The notes: generated by a model not told the origin, from the sequence alone. DNA of 45,667 nucleotides from Candidatus Rifleibacteriota bacterium (GCA_015233155.1 JADFYG010000047.1:3672-49338), one strand, 5' to 3'; positions 34,020-41,415 are shown, counted from the stretch's first letter. Numbers and translations: made by a program.

Positions 34020-35096
34020 CTATTTTCCCAGCACTTCGCGGTAGAGTTGCCAATACCGATAGGCTTCGAGATCGGGACGAAGCTCGCTCTTAGCGTAATA
34101 AGCGGCGCGCTGACCCATTCGAATGGCGCGTTCCGGGTCGTTCAGCAGCGTGCGAAGCAATTCCGCGAAGTCCTCCCGGTCGTGGACGCGCTGATAGCCC
34201 TCAGGTGCCGATGACGTGAAATAAAGCAAACCGGTCGACGATTCCGGATCAGAGCGAGAATAGCGGATATAGGCACGATTTCCGGGTATGTCGGCAGCGA
34301 TGACGGGCTTGCCGAGAGCCATCGCTTCAAGAACATCTCCCGATCCGCCTTCCACGTGACTGACATTCAGTATGATCTCGGCTTCCTGATACCATTTCGG
34401 CATTTCTTCCGAAGGACGCTCTCCGATGAAAACAACCCATGGGGTCGCCGCAATCGCTTCCTGGAAACGCTTTCCGTATTCGTGATCTACAACAGGACCG
34501 ACAATCACGAGACGAAGATCGGGCCATAGTTTTATCAGAGGAGCGACTGCCTTGACGGCAAACAACGGATTTTTCACCGGACGAACACCGCCAGCCAGAA
34601 GAAGTAATCGATGATTCGGTTCAAAACCGAATTGTGAACGGTTTAACGGCTCGACGGGAACGCGTTTTTCAGTTGAGCGTGGAATAACGACAGTGGTCCG
34701 TAATCGCGGAAGTCTTTCTTCAAGCCATTTTTGCATATGTGCAACCGGAACGACAACCCGATCAGCGGAAAGAAGCGTATCCGCAAGAAGTCCCTGGAGT
34801 CCTGGATTTAACAAATCGATGTAGATATCGGAGCCTACGCAGGAAACAATGAATGGAACACGCGTCTTGCGTGCTATTTCGCGACAGGCCAGACCGCACC
34901 TTACTGCGTGAAATGCGTGAAGCATGTGCGCGGATTCCCGCAACTCGAAAGAGAGTAAATCGGGGTCGTTCTGTGGAATGCTGACCAGACCCGGTCGACA
35001 ACCCAGGCACCGCAGATGCGCAAGAAGCCGCTCGGAGTGAGCCCACTCACGCTCATAAGACTGTTGATCATTGGCGGTGACCAGTATTACGTTCAC
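34020..35096 (-). CDS. Glycosyltransferase family 4 (GT-B fold)
   Basis: 358 residues. A GT-B architecture: an N-terminal acceptor domain (about 1-160, MNVILVTANDQQ, HAFHAVRCGLACREIA, PFIVSCVGSDIY) and a C-terminal donor domain (about 165-350) with LLLLAGGVRPVKNP, LRLVIVGPVVD and the sugar-nucleotide signature SHVEGGSGDVLEAMALGKPVIAAD (in part: EGGSGDVLEAMALG), the EX7E-type motif of GT4 retaining enzymes. It would transfer a sugar from a nucleotide donor to an acceptor such as a lipid, glycan or small molecule in the cytoplasm. Start: GTG with GAGGGA five bases upstream. It precedes the small membrane protein gene on the same strand. No other sugar-biosynthesis genes lie near, so the product is unknown. 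The VRPVKNP loop is common in GT4 enzymes. Confidence 0.92.
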   Translation of the reverse strand: MNVILVTANDQQSYEREWAHSERLLAHLRCLGCRPGLVSIPQNDPDLLSFELRESAHMLHAFHAVRCGLACREIARKTRVPFIVSCVGSDIYIDLLNPGLQGLLADTLLSADRVVVPVAHMQKWLEERLPRLRTTVVIPRSTEKRVPVEPLNRSQFGFEPNHRLLLLAGGVRPVKNPLFAVKAVAPLIKLWPDLRLVIVGPVVDHEYGKRFQEAIAATPWVVFIGERPSEEMPKWYQEAEIILNVSHVEGGSGDVLEAMALGKPVIAADIPGNRAYIRYSRSDPESSTGLLYFTSSAPEGYQRVHDREDFAELLRTLLNDPERAIRMGQRAAYYAKSELRPDLEAYRYWQLYREVLGK

Positions 35097-35275
35097 AGCA
35101 TCCCTCGGCGCCCCGTTACGAAGTGCGACTTATTTTTACGAAATTCTCAATATTCATAGTCTGGCTCTTCCCCCGGATCACTTTAAGGAGTTAAACGGAA
35201 TGGAAGCTATGACCACAATTTATCGAATATCATACTCAACTTGATGACTAACAATATCGCTTTGTTAAGCCTGTC

Positions 35276-35310
35276 TGTCAAGCTTGACTGGAAATATACC
35301 TGGGTCATTT
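35276..35310 (+). repeat. Palindrome with promoter-like sequence, copy 1
   Basis: TGTCAAGCTTGACT (35276-35289), 13 of 14 bases palindromic, runs into TTGACT with a 17-base spacer and ATTTAA. The segment from TGTCAAGCTTGAC to GGAAATATAC is repeated at 38462-38485, in the same orientation, before the phosphofructokinase gene. Confidence 0.7.
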
Positions 35311-35364
35311 AATTCTTCATCGCTGAATAGCCTGAATAGCCTGAATAGCATGATTTCACTTTGA

Positions 35365-35604
35365 GGTAGGGCGGGACCGCCGAAGGTGTGAAAAAATGTC
35401 CCTTCGAGAACATCAGGCTAGTATTATTCATGAAAACAAGGTCGAGGGGAGGTTCTCAGCAACCATTTCGAGACAGCGAAGCGTTGTCCTGGAGCGAATT
35501 TCCCCGACCGCAATTACCAGAGTATATTTTTTCACACCTTCGCCGGGCCCGCCGAAAAAGCTCGTGGCAAAAAACGCGGCGCGCCCGGCGGTCGCTGCCC
35601 TACC
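35365..35604. other. Nested inverted-repeat element, predicted three-way junction
   Basis: Outer stem: GGTAGGGCGGGACCGCC (35365-35381) with GGCGGTCGCTGCCCTACC (35587-35604), pairing except for a small internal mismatch. Inner left stem: CGAAGGTGTGAAAAAAT (35381-35397) with ATTTTTTCACACCTTCG (35526-35542), 17 perfect pairs, closing a loop of about 128 bases. Inner right stem: CCGGGCCCGCCG (35543-35554) with CGGCGCGCCCGG (35577-35588), 11 of 12 pairs. The three stems abut and would form a three-way junction in RNA or single-stranded DNA. No protein is encoded convincingly. It could be a MITE-like mobile element or a structured RNA; the sequence alone cannot tell. Confidence 0.7.
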
Positions 35605-35625
35605 GGTCGAGCATTACATGACCCT

Positions 35626-35678
35626 GGAAACATACTTCACGGAAACAGGAATAGGTTTATAGCCGTGCTGTGTGATAT
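35626..35678 (+). repeat. Flanking repeat unit (copy 1) before the GMC gene
   Basis: GGAAACATACTTCACGG continuing to GAATAGGTTTATAGCCG and CTGTGTGATAT aligns along about 53 bases with 38476-38529, which reads GGAAATATACTTCCGG, GAATAGGTTTATGGCCG and CTGTGTAATAT. At 38.5 kb this unit follows the palindrome directly; here about 340 bases separate the two parts. Confidence 0.7.
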
Positions 35679-35734
35679 TTTAATAATATATGGCAGCTGC
35701 CTTGCAATGACTGTGAAATCGAGGTGAAGCAAAC

Positions 35735-37390
35735 GTGAAGCCCCATAATAATGATCTGGATATCAGGACCGACGTTGTCGTAGTGGGCAGTGGCGCAAGC
35801 GGAGCCACCCTCGCACATGAAGTCGCCTCCTCGGGCTTGTCTGTCGTAGTCGTTGAAAAGGGGGACTGGTTGGCCCGAGATGCTCTTGCGGAGGATGAGC
35901 TTCTGTGGAAAACCCGCCTGGCTTATCAACCTGAGGACGAACGCTTCCCAACCTGGTTTGCACGCACCAATAAAGATAGTTTCCGCCGAACGAACGTAGG
36001 ATCTCCTTACTATCTGGTAGGCGGAGGAACAGTGATTTATGCAGCAGCCTCATGGAGATTTCGGGAAGCAGACTTCCGAAAGAAAACCCGTTTTGGTTCC
36101 ATAGACGGAGCCACATTGGCTGACTGGCCAATTAAATATCAGGACCTCGAACCTTATTACACGCGGGCAGAGCGTGAACTCGGCGTCAGCGGCTTATCCG
36201 GTGAAGACCCTACTGAACCGTTCCGCAGTCATGATTTTCTCGACCCGCCCATTGCCCTTGATCGCTTTTCAAAAAAACTCCGGGAGGCCGGGAAAAAACT
36301 TGGTCTCAACTCTTTTCACATCCCGCTGGCAATTAAATCCACAGATGACCCGAAGTCAGGAAGTATGGGATGCCAGACCAGCGGCTGGTGTTCAGGATAT
36401 CCCTGCCAATTCGGCGCCAAATCGTCAGCCGATCTAAGGATTTTTCCACAGGCCATCGCAACCGGTCGGTGTCAAATTCTTACCAAAACCGCCGCCATTC
36501 GAATTGAGACCACCCCGGAAGGTTTGTGCAGCGGTATCGTCTGTCACGACATGCAGACCAATCGACAATTCTTTATTGGAGCGAAAGTAGTTGTATTAGC
36601 TGCGTCCGCCATCCAGACCGCCAGATTACTCCTGTTCTCAACATCCAGATTCTTCCCGAATGGGCTGGCAAACAGCAGTGGCATGGTTGGAAAAAATCTG
36701 ATGTTTCATCTGACTCAGAAGCAGCGAGCCCTGTTTCCCGAAGAGTTTCCATTTCGTCTGAACAAGCTTATCGGTTTCAACGACTACTACGATCCCGATT
36801 TTCACAAAGATCCGTGGGTCAACTTCTGCTCTATTCACGCCGGCAGCCGGTGGGGCCCACTGAAGTTCGCCCAGCAATCGCATGGCTGGGGAACTTCTTT
36901 TATCGAATCCATTGCAGACACTTATCCACATACCATGATGCTGCAAATAATGATCGAGGATCTGCCGCAGGAAAGCAATCGCGTGGTTCTCCACGAGACA
37001 GATATAGATGCCTTTGGAGTTCCGCGGGCGAAAGTTATCCATCAATACCACCAGAGCGATCGCGCCGCCGCAACGGTTACATTGACAAGAGCCCGTCAAA
37101 TACTTGAAGCCAGTGGCGCAGTTCGATTATGGGATGAGGATATTCCACACGATGTGACGGATGATTACACGTATCACATCATGGGTACATGCCGGTTTGG
37201 CCACACAGATAGAGACTCGGTTCTAAACAAGTTCTGTCAGGCGCATTCGGTCAAGAATCTTTTCGTCATAGATGGAAGCTGGTTACCCACATGCGGAGGG
37301 CTTAACCCCACACTGACCTACCAGGCCAACGGATACCGGGTTGGGGAATATATCGTCCGCGAAGCCCAAAAACTGGGTTTGGGAGGATAG
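35735..37390 (+). CDS. GMC-type FAD oxidoreductase, large subunit of a membrane-linked dehydrogenase
   Basis: 551 residues. The Rossmann FAD motif is VVVVGSGASGATLAHEVA (about 14-31), with VVVEKG at its end. GGGTVIYAAASWRFREAD and WPIKYQDLEPYY belong to the GMC FAD/substrate region. A cysteine-containing GCQTSGWCSGYPCQFGAKSS (about 210-229) resembles the cluster region of gluconate/fructose dehydrogenase-like enzymes. The C-terminal GMC domain has YHIMGTCRFG (catalytic histidine, about 480) and GLNPTLTYQANGYR (asparagine, about 524). Such proteins oxidise sugars or polyols in the periplasm and pass electrons to cytochrome c. It has no own signal peptide, so the small Tat-exported partner next door should carry it across. 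Start: GTG with GAGGTG eight bases upstream. The substrate cannot be told from sequence. Confidence 0.93.
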   Translation: MKPHNNDLDIRTDVVVVGSGASGATLAHEVASSGLSVVVVEKGDWLARDALAEDELLWKTRLAYQPEDERFPTWFARTNKDSFRRTNVGSPYYLVGGGTVIYAAASWRFREADFRKKTRFGSIDGATLADWPIKYQDLEPYYTRAERELGVSGLSGEDPTEPFRSHDFLDPPIALDRFSKKLREAGKKLGLNSFHIPLAIKSTDDPKSGSMGCQTSGWCSGYPCQFGAKSSADLRIFPQAIATGRCQILTKTAAIRIETTPEGLCSGIVCHDMQTNRQFFIGAKVVVLAASAIQTARLLLFSTSRFFPNGLANSSGMVGKNLMFHLTQKQRALFPEEFPFRLNKLIGFNDYYDPDFHKDPWVNFCSIHAGSRWGPLKFAQQSHGWGTSFIESIADTYPHTMMLQIMIEDLPQESNRVVLHETDIDAFGVPRAKVIHQYHQSDRAAATVTLTRARQILEASGAVRLWDEDIPHDVTDDYTYHIMGTCRFGHTDRDSVLNKFCQAHSVKNLFVIDGSWLPTCGGLNPTLTYQANGYRVGEYIVREAQKLGLGG

Positions 37391-37396
37391 AAGCAG

Positions 37397-37936
37397 ATGT
37401 TCACGCGAAGACGCTTCCTTGGAACGATCCTCATGGGATGCAGTTCATCCGCCATTTGCGCTCTCACCGGATATTTACCACCTCTACAAGTCACTATCCG
37501 GAAAGTGGGGCTGCCCACATCCGGTCGCCTGACAGCGGAAGAGTGGCGAGTTCTCCGCTCCTTCGTCAATGCAATCATTCCCGCCACACCCCGCACCGTA
37601 AGCGCTTCCGACGCAGGAGTGCTCCACTACATCGACAGGGCGCTGGCTGGATCTTATGCTTCTTCTCTCGCAACTTACCATGAACTCGTGGTTCTGCTGG
37701 CAAACAGTATCCCACGATCACAGTGTCAATTCTGGAAATTGGAACCCGGCGAAGTTCTACTCAGAGTCGAGCGTTTTGAGAAGGAACATCCCGACATTTT
37801 TGCCATGGCCAGACAACACACACTAGAGGGGTATTTCTCAGCGCCCCGCCACGGCGGCAACATAGATTGCCGGGGTTGGAGCGTCGTTCGTTTGAAAAGT
37901 CACGTTCTCCCGTGGAAAGAGGTACAAGGCTCATGA
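37397..37936 (+). CDS. Gluconate 2-dehydrogenase subunit 3-like protein (Tat-exported)
   Basis: 179 residues. A twin-arginine signal (RRRFLGTIL at residues 4-12, then a hydrophobic stretch) directs it through Tat. The body matches the subunit 3 family: LTAEEWRVLRSFVNAIIPATP, SASDAGVLHYIDRAL and the C-terminal TLEGYFSAPRHGGNIDCRGW. This small subunit escorts the FAD subunit, which lacks a signal, across the membrane and stays bound to it. It starts six bases after the GMC gene stop, with GGAGG-type bases just upstream, and overlaps the cytochrome gene by four bases (ATGA). Three genes in this order are the standard form of such dehydrogenases. A cysteine at about 15 could also permit lipid attachment (MGC), although a lipobox is not clear. 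Confidence 0.88.
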   Translation: MFTRRRFLGTILMGCSSSAICALTGYLPPLQVTIRKVGLPTSGRLTAEEWRVLRSFVNAIIPATPRTVSASDAGVLHYIDRALAGSYASSLATYHELVVLLANSIPRSQCQFWKLEPGEVLLRVERFEKEHPDIFAMARQHTLEGYFSAPRHGGNIDCRGWSVVRLKSHVLPWKEVQGS

Positions 37937-38409
37937 TACGCCGCGATGCAGTTATAAACTCGTCCGAAATTCCGAAAGGGCGCGACCGCTTTCCGGATCC
38001 GATTTTTAAGATTTGCATTGGATCAGCACTTCTTCTCATGTTGTTGGTTTCAGCGCGCAGCCCCGCATCCAATGCATCTTCGATCGGATCAGCGACTGCC
38101 ACGAGCGCGCATTCGCCGTCAGATACCCCTGATGAAATCATGATATTGGAATCCCCCCGAATGAAATGGATCGGCGTCGGATCCACGGCCATCCGCTTCA
38201 ATCACACGTCTCACCAGAAGTCAGCCGAAATGCGCTGCACATTCTGCCATGAACGCATTGCACAAAAACATCCGGATCCTAACCTCTCCGCGGAGATGGC
38301 CCACGGCGTTTGCAGACAATGTCACATACCTCAGGGGCTTGCCAGCGCTCACATGGGATGTAACGACTGTCATCGACCACGGAAAGAGGCAACCGGAATC
38401 GATAAATAA
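37933..38409 (+). CDS. Membrane-anchored triheme c-type cytochrome
   Basis: 158 residues from the ATG that overlaps the previous stop codon (ATGA); a longer open frame from 37867 reads out of the previous gene. An N-terminal anchor or signal (IFKICIGSALLLMLLVSA, about 26-43) is followed by a Ser/Ala-rich linker. Three heme-binding sites are visible: CTFCH (102-106), CRQCH (127-131) and CNDCH (143-147). FNHTSHQKS before the first site supplies candidate distal histidines, like the short c7/c3-type cytochromes. In related dehydrogenases the cytochrome subunit is larger and of another class with three CxxCH sites; this one is compact and class III-like in spacing. It should accept electrons from the GMC dehydrogenase in the periplasm and hand them to the respiratory chain. 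Confidence 0.9.
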   Translation: MIRRDAVINSSEIPKGRDRFPDPIFKICIGSALLLMLLVSARSPASNASSIGSATATSAHSPSDTPDEIMILESPRMKWIGVGSTAIRFNHTSHQKSAEMRCTFCHERIAQKHPDPNLSAEMAHGVCRQCHIPQGLASAHMGCNDCHRPRKEATGIDK

Positions 38410-38461
38410 TTCCACTTACAGGCGACAAAACATATAGATAAACGATTTTGCACGGACGGTT

Positions 38462-38498
38462 TGTCAAGCTTGACAGGAAATATACTTCCGGTTAAACA
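38462..38498 (+). promoter_or_regulatory. Palindrome overlapping a -35 box upstream of pfk
   Basis: TGTCAAGCTTGACA (38462-38475) is a perfect 14-base palindrome whose right end is a perfect TTGACA -35. A 17-base spacer leads to TAAACA (38493-38498) as a fair -10. The symmetric site covering the -35 is what a dimeric repressor would bind; the repressor is unknown. A copy with one palindrome mismatch precedes the dehydrogenase operon at 35276. Confidence 0.55.
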
Positions 38499-38529
38499 AG
38501 AATAGGTTTATGGCCGATCTGTGTAATAT
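38476..38529 (+). repeat. Flanking repeat unit (copy 2) before pfk
   Basis: The continuous version of the unit split by about 340 bases at 35.3-35.7 kb: palindrome, GGAAATATACTTCCGG, then GAATAGGTTTATGGCCG and CTGTGTAATAT. The two copies bracket the GMC, subunit 3 and cytochrome genes as direct repeats. Confidence 0.7.
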
Positions 38530-38557
38530 CCAATGCCACGAAAGGGATGTCTTCATT

Positions 38558-39892
38558 ATGGTTAACGATTCCAAACATTTTCTCGTGAAAGAGCTGGGAA
38601 CTCCGTCTTTTCCCTCACCCCTTAATTTGTCGAAAAGAGATGGAGACCAGCTTGCAAACTATGTTCCCAATGATGAGCGCGTCGTATTGAATACATCTCT
38701 AAAAGAGATTTGCAACGAAATCGAGCAAGGCCATGTACCTCTGTCGTTCGAGCGTGCGGGACCACGAGAGAAGATTTTCTTCGATCCGTCGAAGTGCAAA
38801 GTAGGAATCGTTACCTGCGGCGGGCTTTGTCCCGGCATCAACGACGTCATTCGCGCTTTGGTAATGCAACTTTCATGGTGGTACAGGGTAAAAACGATTT
38901 ATGGCTTTCGCTTCGGATACCTCGGCATGGTGAAAGAAAGCAAACTTCAGCCGCTTTTACTTGATGCGGATCTGGTGTCCGACATTCACGAGAAGGGCGG
39001 TTCGATTCTGGGCTCTTCACGTGGTCCGCAGGACATCGAGCGCATGGTCGATTATCTCATGGACTACAAAATCAATATCCTGTTCTGCATCGGTGGAGAT
39101 GGAACACTGCGTGGCACACAGGAAATTACCGACGAGATCCTGAAACGCGGCTTGCCCATCTCTGTAATCGGGATTCCGAAAACCATCGACAACGATATTC
39201 AGTATATAGAGAAAACTTTCGGCTTCGAAACAGCGTTTTCTGAAGCGGTTGAAGCCATTCGGGCGGCACATGTCGAGGCGAAGGGCGGGCAATATGGTAT
39301 CGGCATGGTGAAACTGATGGGGCGCCAGTCAGGCTACATCGCGGCGAATGCGGCGCTGGCCTCTCAGGATGTGAATTTTTGCCTTATTCCGGAATGTTCT
39401 TTCGATCTGGAAGGCCCGAACGGACTGTATCATCATTTGCGCACCCGTCTCGAAAACCGGGGGCATGCGGTCATCGTCGTCGCGGAAGGCGTTGGGCAAA
39501 AGTATGTGCAAACGAACGCCAAAGATGCTTCGGGCAACACAAAACTCGGCGATATCGGCACTTTTCTTCGCGACGATATAAAAAGATATTTCCAGTCGGT
39601 CGATTTTCCGGCAAACATTCGCTATATCGACCCGAGTTACATCATACGCAGCGCCAAAACGCTTCCATCGGACAGCATCTACTGCAGTCAGCTGGCGCAA
39701 AACGCCGTTCATGCAGGCATGGCCGGTAAGACGGGAATGCTGGTCGGCATCTGGAATAACCAGTTCACACACGTTCCGATCAAAATCGCCATCGAACAGC
39801 GCAAAGTACTCGACATCGAAAGCGAATTCTGGCTCAATGTGATCGAATCCACAGGGCAGCCAAGAATGATGCAAAACAACTCTCCGGCATAA
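38558..39892 (+). CDS. pfk: 6-phosphofructokinase, group III-like
   Basis: 444 residues from the chosen start. Phosphorylates fructose 6-phosphate in glycolysis. KVGIVTCGGLCPGINDVIRALV (in part) is the phosphate-donor loop; CIGGDGTLRGT (GGDGT at 179-183) and IPKTIDNDIQ (PKTIDND at 207-213) are the catalytic segments, with the proton-acceptor Asp in TIDND. The residue after GGD is glycine, as in ATP-dependent enzymes; PPi-dependent ones have aspartate there. The lysine in PKTID is shared with PPi enzymes and with ATP-dependent group III enzymes of plants and protists. So ATP use is likely but not certain. GMVKLMGRQSGYIA and AEGVGQKY are further landmarks. Start: the ATG at 38558 with GGGA upstream; an ATG at 38510 lies inside the repeat and would add 16 residues of non-family sequence. 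Identification as PFK is secure. Confidence 0.94.
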   Translation: MVNDSKHFLVKELGTPSFPSPLNLSKRDGDQLANYVPNDERVVLNTSLKEICNEIEQGHVPLSFERAGPREKIFFDPSKCKVGIVTCGGLCPGINDVIRALVMQLSWWYRVKTIYGFRFGYLGMVKESKLQPLLLDADLVSDIHEKGGSILGSSRGPQDIERMVDYLMDYKINILFCIGGDGTLRGTQEITDEILKRGLPISVIGIPKTIDNDIQYIEKTFGFETAFSEAVEAIRAAHVEAKGGQYGIGMVKLMGRQSGYIAANAALASQDVNFCLIPECSFDLEGPNGLYHHLRTRLENRGHAVIVVAEGVGQKYVQTNAKDASGNTKLGDIGTFLRDDIKRYFQSVDFPANIRYIDPSYIIRSAKTLPSDSIYCSQLAQNAVHAGMAGKTGMLVGIWNNQFTHVPIKIAIEQRKVLDIESEFWLNVIESTGQPRMMQNNSPA

Positions 39893-39928
39893 TACCAAGA
39901 GATTCCTGCAATATTCACGTTATTTCAC

Positions 39929-39986
39929 GTAGTGGCGGGTTTGAAACCCGCCACTACGCATGGACGAGAGAAGTCTCGCCCATGCG
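39929..39986. repeat. Dispersed palindrome (copy B) and second inverted repeat between convergent genes
   Basis: GTAGTGGCGGGTTT (39929-39942) and AAACCCGCCACTAC (39944-39957) form a 14-base perfect stem around one G. A second hairpin, CGCATGGACGAGA with TCTCGCCCATGCG (39957-39986, one mismatch, loop GAAG), follows at once. The pair sits between the converging pfk and the gene ending at 39989, a natural place for transcription ends, but neither strand has a T-run. The bases around it (TGCAATATTCACG before, ATGGAC after) are shared with the copy at 41297-41353. Confidence 0.75.
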
Positions 39987-39988
39987 TA

Positions 39989-41254
39989 TCAATTGCGCAC
40001 GGTTGCTTCCAGCGTCTTGATCTCCTGATACAGTGATGCAAGAAACGTTCCGACTTCGGTCACTATACCAATCGTCTGGTGCGACCCACGATCGGCGAGC
40101 TTGGTCACGACGGCCGGATTGATATCGACGCAGATGGTTTTCACCCAGCCCGGCAGCATGTTTCCAATGCCGATGCCGTGGAGCATTGTCGAAAGAATAA
40201 GCATCATGGAGCAATTTTGCGCATGTTCGGAATAGCCTGCCTGGGCTTTGCTCATGTCCATTATCACTTCCGGGAGCGGGCCATCGTCCCGGATACTGCC
40301 CGCAAGCACGAATGGAATATTCTTTTTCACAACTTCGTAAAAAATGCCGTGAGTGAGAACTCCGGCTTCGACAGCTCCCTTGATCGAGCCATATCGGAAA
40401 ACAGTATTGATTGCGCGCATATGATTGCGATGGCCGTCTTCGACGGGTTCACCAGTATGGATATCGATGCCGAGAGAGGTTTTGAATAAGGCCTGTTCAA
40501 TATCATGAACCGCCAGAGCATTCCCGGAGAGCAAAAAGTCGATGTAGCCTTCACCAATGAGTTTCGCGAGAAACTCGGCGCCTCCCGTATGAATGACCAC
40601 CGGCCCGGCAGTGACCCCGACACGTCCGCCGGATTTCCGGCGCTCAAGGATAAGTCGTGCAATCTTGTTAACGGCAATTCGAACCCGGCGTTCAGAACTG
40701 ACATCACTGTTCATGAAGGCGAACTCTTCACGGTCCCGGCCCTTGGATTCAGGGTGGATACGAAGTCCCTGATATCCGCAGACGATAAGATCACCTTTTT
40801 TGACTTCGCGTAATTTTCGGCAGACGGCCTGCCAAATGCCTTTATCCTTGCGACAAACCAGAAGCGCATCCATGCGCTGATTTTTTGCTTCGATCCAGGT
40901 TCCATCCAGTTTCACTTCACTGCGGTGATTAGTTGTCGAATAGAAGCCATCGGGCACAACCATATCCGCTTCGGCGGGCTCAAGAACCGCGTCTTTTTCC
41001 ATGATGGACGTGCAGCCATGACCGTGAACTCCTTCCTGAATACGTCTGAAGTCCAGTTCAGTCGGTGCATATATCTTGAAACGCGCTTTCGAAGTTTCTT
41101 CATGCCTATGACCAACTTTGAAATCCAGGATCTCGTAAGAACCATTATTCTTGATGATCAGATCCATGATTGCCGACATGATGCCGGAATCGATCAGGTG
41201 TCCTTCGACGGTCAGTTCAGATGAAAACGGAAGCGAAGAATTATTCTCCGACAT
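39989..41254 (-). CDS. Archaeal-type ornithine cyclodeaminase-like protein (LOR/SDH conserved-region family)
   Basis: 421 residues. It matches the TIGR00300-type family, known from methanogens as an NAD-dependent ornithine cyclodeaminase that turns ornithine into proline and ammonia, and as the C-terminal part of cyanobacterial ArgZ/AgrE. Visible parts: the N-terminal VEGHLIDSGIMSAIMDLI, the MEKDAVLEPAEADMVVPDGFYSTTNH loop (in part), and the Rossmann-like RVGVTAGPVVIHTGGAEFLAKLI with FLLSGNALAVHDIEQAL and HNHMRAIN-type segments (here GHRNHMRAINTV). C-terminal QNCSMMLILSTMLHGIGIGNMLP is typical. Unlike ArgZ it lacks the arginine-processing N-terminal domain. Start: ATG with AAGGAG eight bases upstream. 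It stands alone on this strand, converging with pfk. Activity is inferred from family; substrate could differ. Confidence 0.85.
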   Translation of the reverse strand: MSENNSSLPFSSELTVEGHLIDSGIMSAIMDLIIKNNGSYEILDFKVGHRHEETSKARFKIYAPTELDFRRIQEGVHGHGCTSIMEKDAVLEPAEADMVVPDGFYSTTNHRSEVKLDGTWIEAKNQRMDALLVCRKDKGIWQAVCRKLREVKKGDLIVCGYQGLRIHPESKGRDREEFAFMNSDVSSERRVRIAVNKIARLILERRKSGGRVGVTAGPVVIHTGGAEFLAKLIGEGYIDFLLSGNALAVHDIEQALFKTSLGIDIHTGEPVEDGHRNHMRAINTVFRYGSIKGAVEAGVLTHGIFYEVVKKNIPFVLAGSIRDDGPLPEVIMDMSKAQAGYSEHAQNCSMMLILSTMLHGIGIGNMLPGWVKTICVDINPAVVTKLADRGSHQTIGIVTEVGTFLASLYQEIKTLEATVRN

Positions 41255-41296
41255 TTGTGACTCCTTGATTTAAAAAAGTTTTATATTCAGACCAAC

Positions 41297-41353
41297 TTGC
41301 ATTATTTACGAAACATCACGCAAGGGCGGGTTTGAAACCCGCCCCTACAAATG
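41297..41353 (+). repeat. Dispersed palindromic repeat, copy C
   Basis: TGCATTATTTACG, then a perfect 10-base stem around one G at 41324-41344 (core GGCGGGTTTGAAACCCGCC), then CCTAC and ATGGAC. It lines up with copy B at about 39906-39965 across the flanks as well as the core. Confidence 0.8.
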
Positions 41354-41415
41354 GACAATGCGTATTCACTCATGATTGCCATATAATTTTACAAGTCGCT
41401 CCTCTGATTTCTTAA

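Larger units (their letters stand above)
35097..35734. other. Large repeat-rich intergenic region before the dehydrogenase operon
   Basis: 638 bases without a supported gene. From left to right it holds the GT promoter side, a palindrome/promoter-like unit at 35276-35310, a GAATAGCCT triplicate at about 35325-35349, the nested inverted repeat at 35365-35604, and a second repeat unit at 35626-35678. An open frame of 88 codons (35396-35662) lies inside the inverted-repeat element and is probably not coding. The ribosome site GAGGTG for the GMC gene is at about 35721. Confidence 0.6.

Noticed and set aside
35396..35662. 88-codon open frame inside the nested inverted-repeat element
   Set aside because: It follows the GC-rich palindromic arms, has no ribosome site and no domain; other frames are open as well, as is common in palindromic DNA.
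38510..38557. Earlier start for phosphofructokinase at 38510
   Set aside because: That ATG is part of the dispersed repeat, and the added residues do not resemble the family; the ATG at 38558 is better.
39929..39986. Standard intrinsic terminators between the convergent genes
   Set aside because: The hairpins are strong but no T-run follows on either strand, and the first is a member of the dispersed repeat family.
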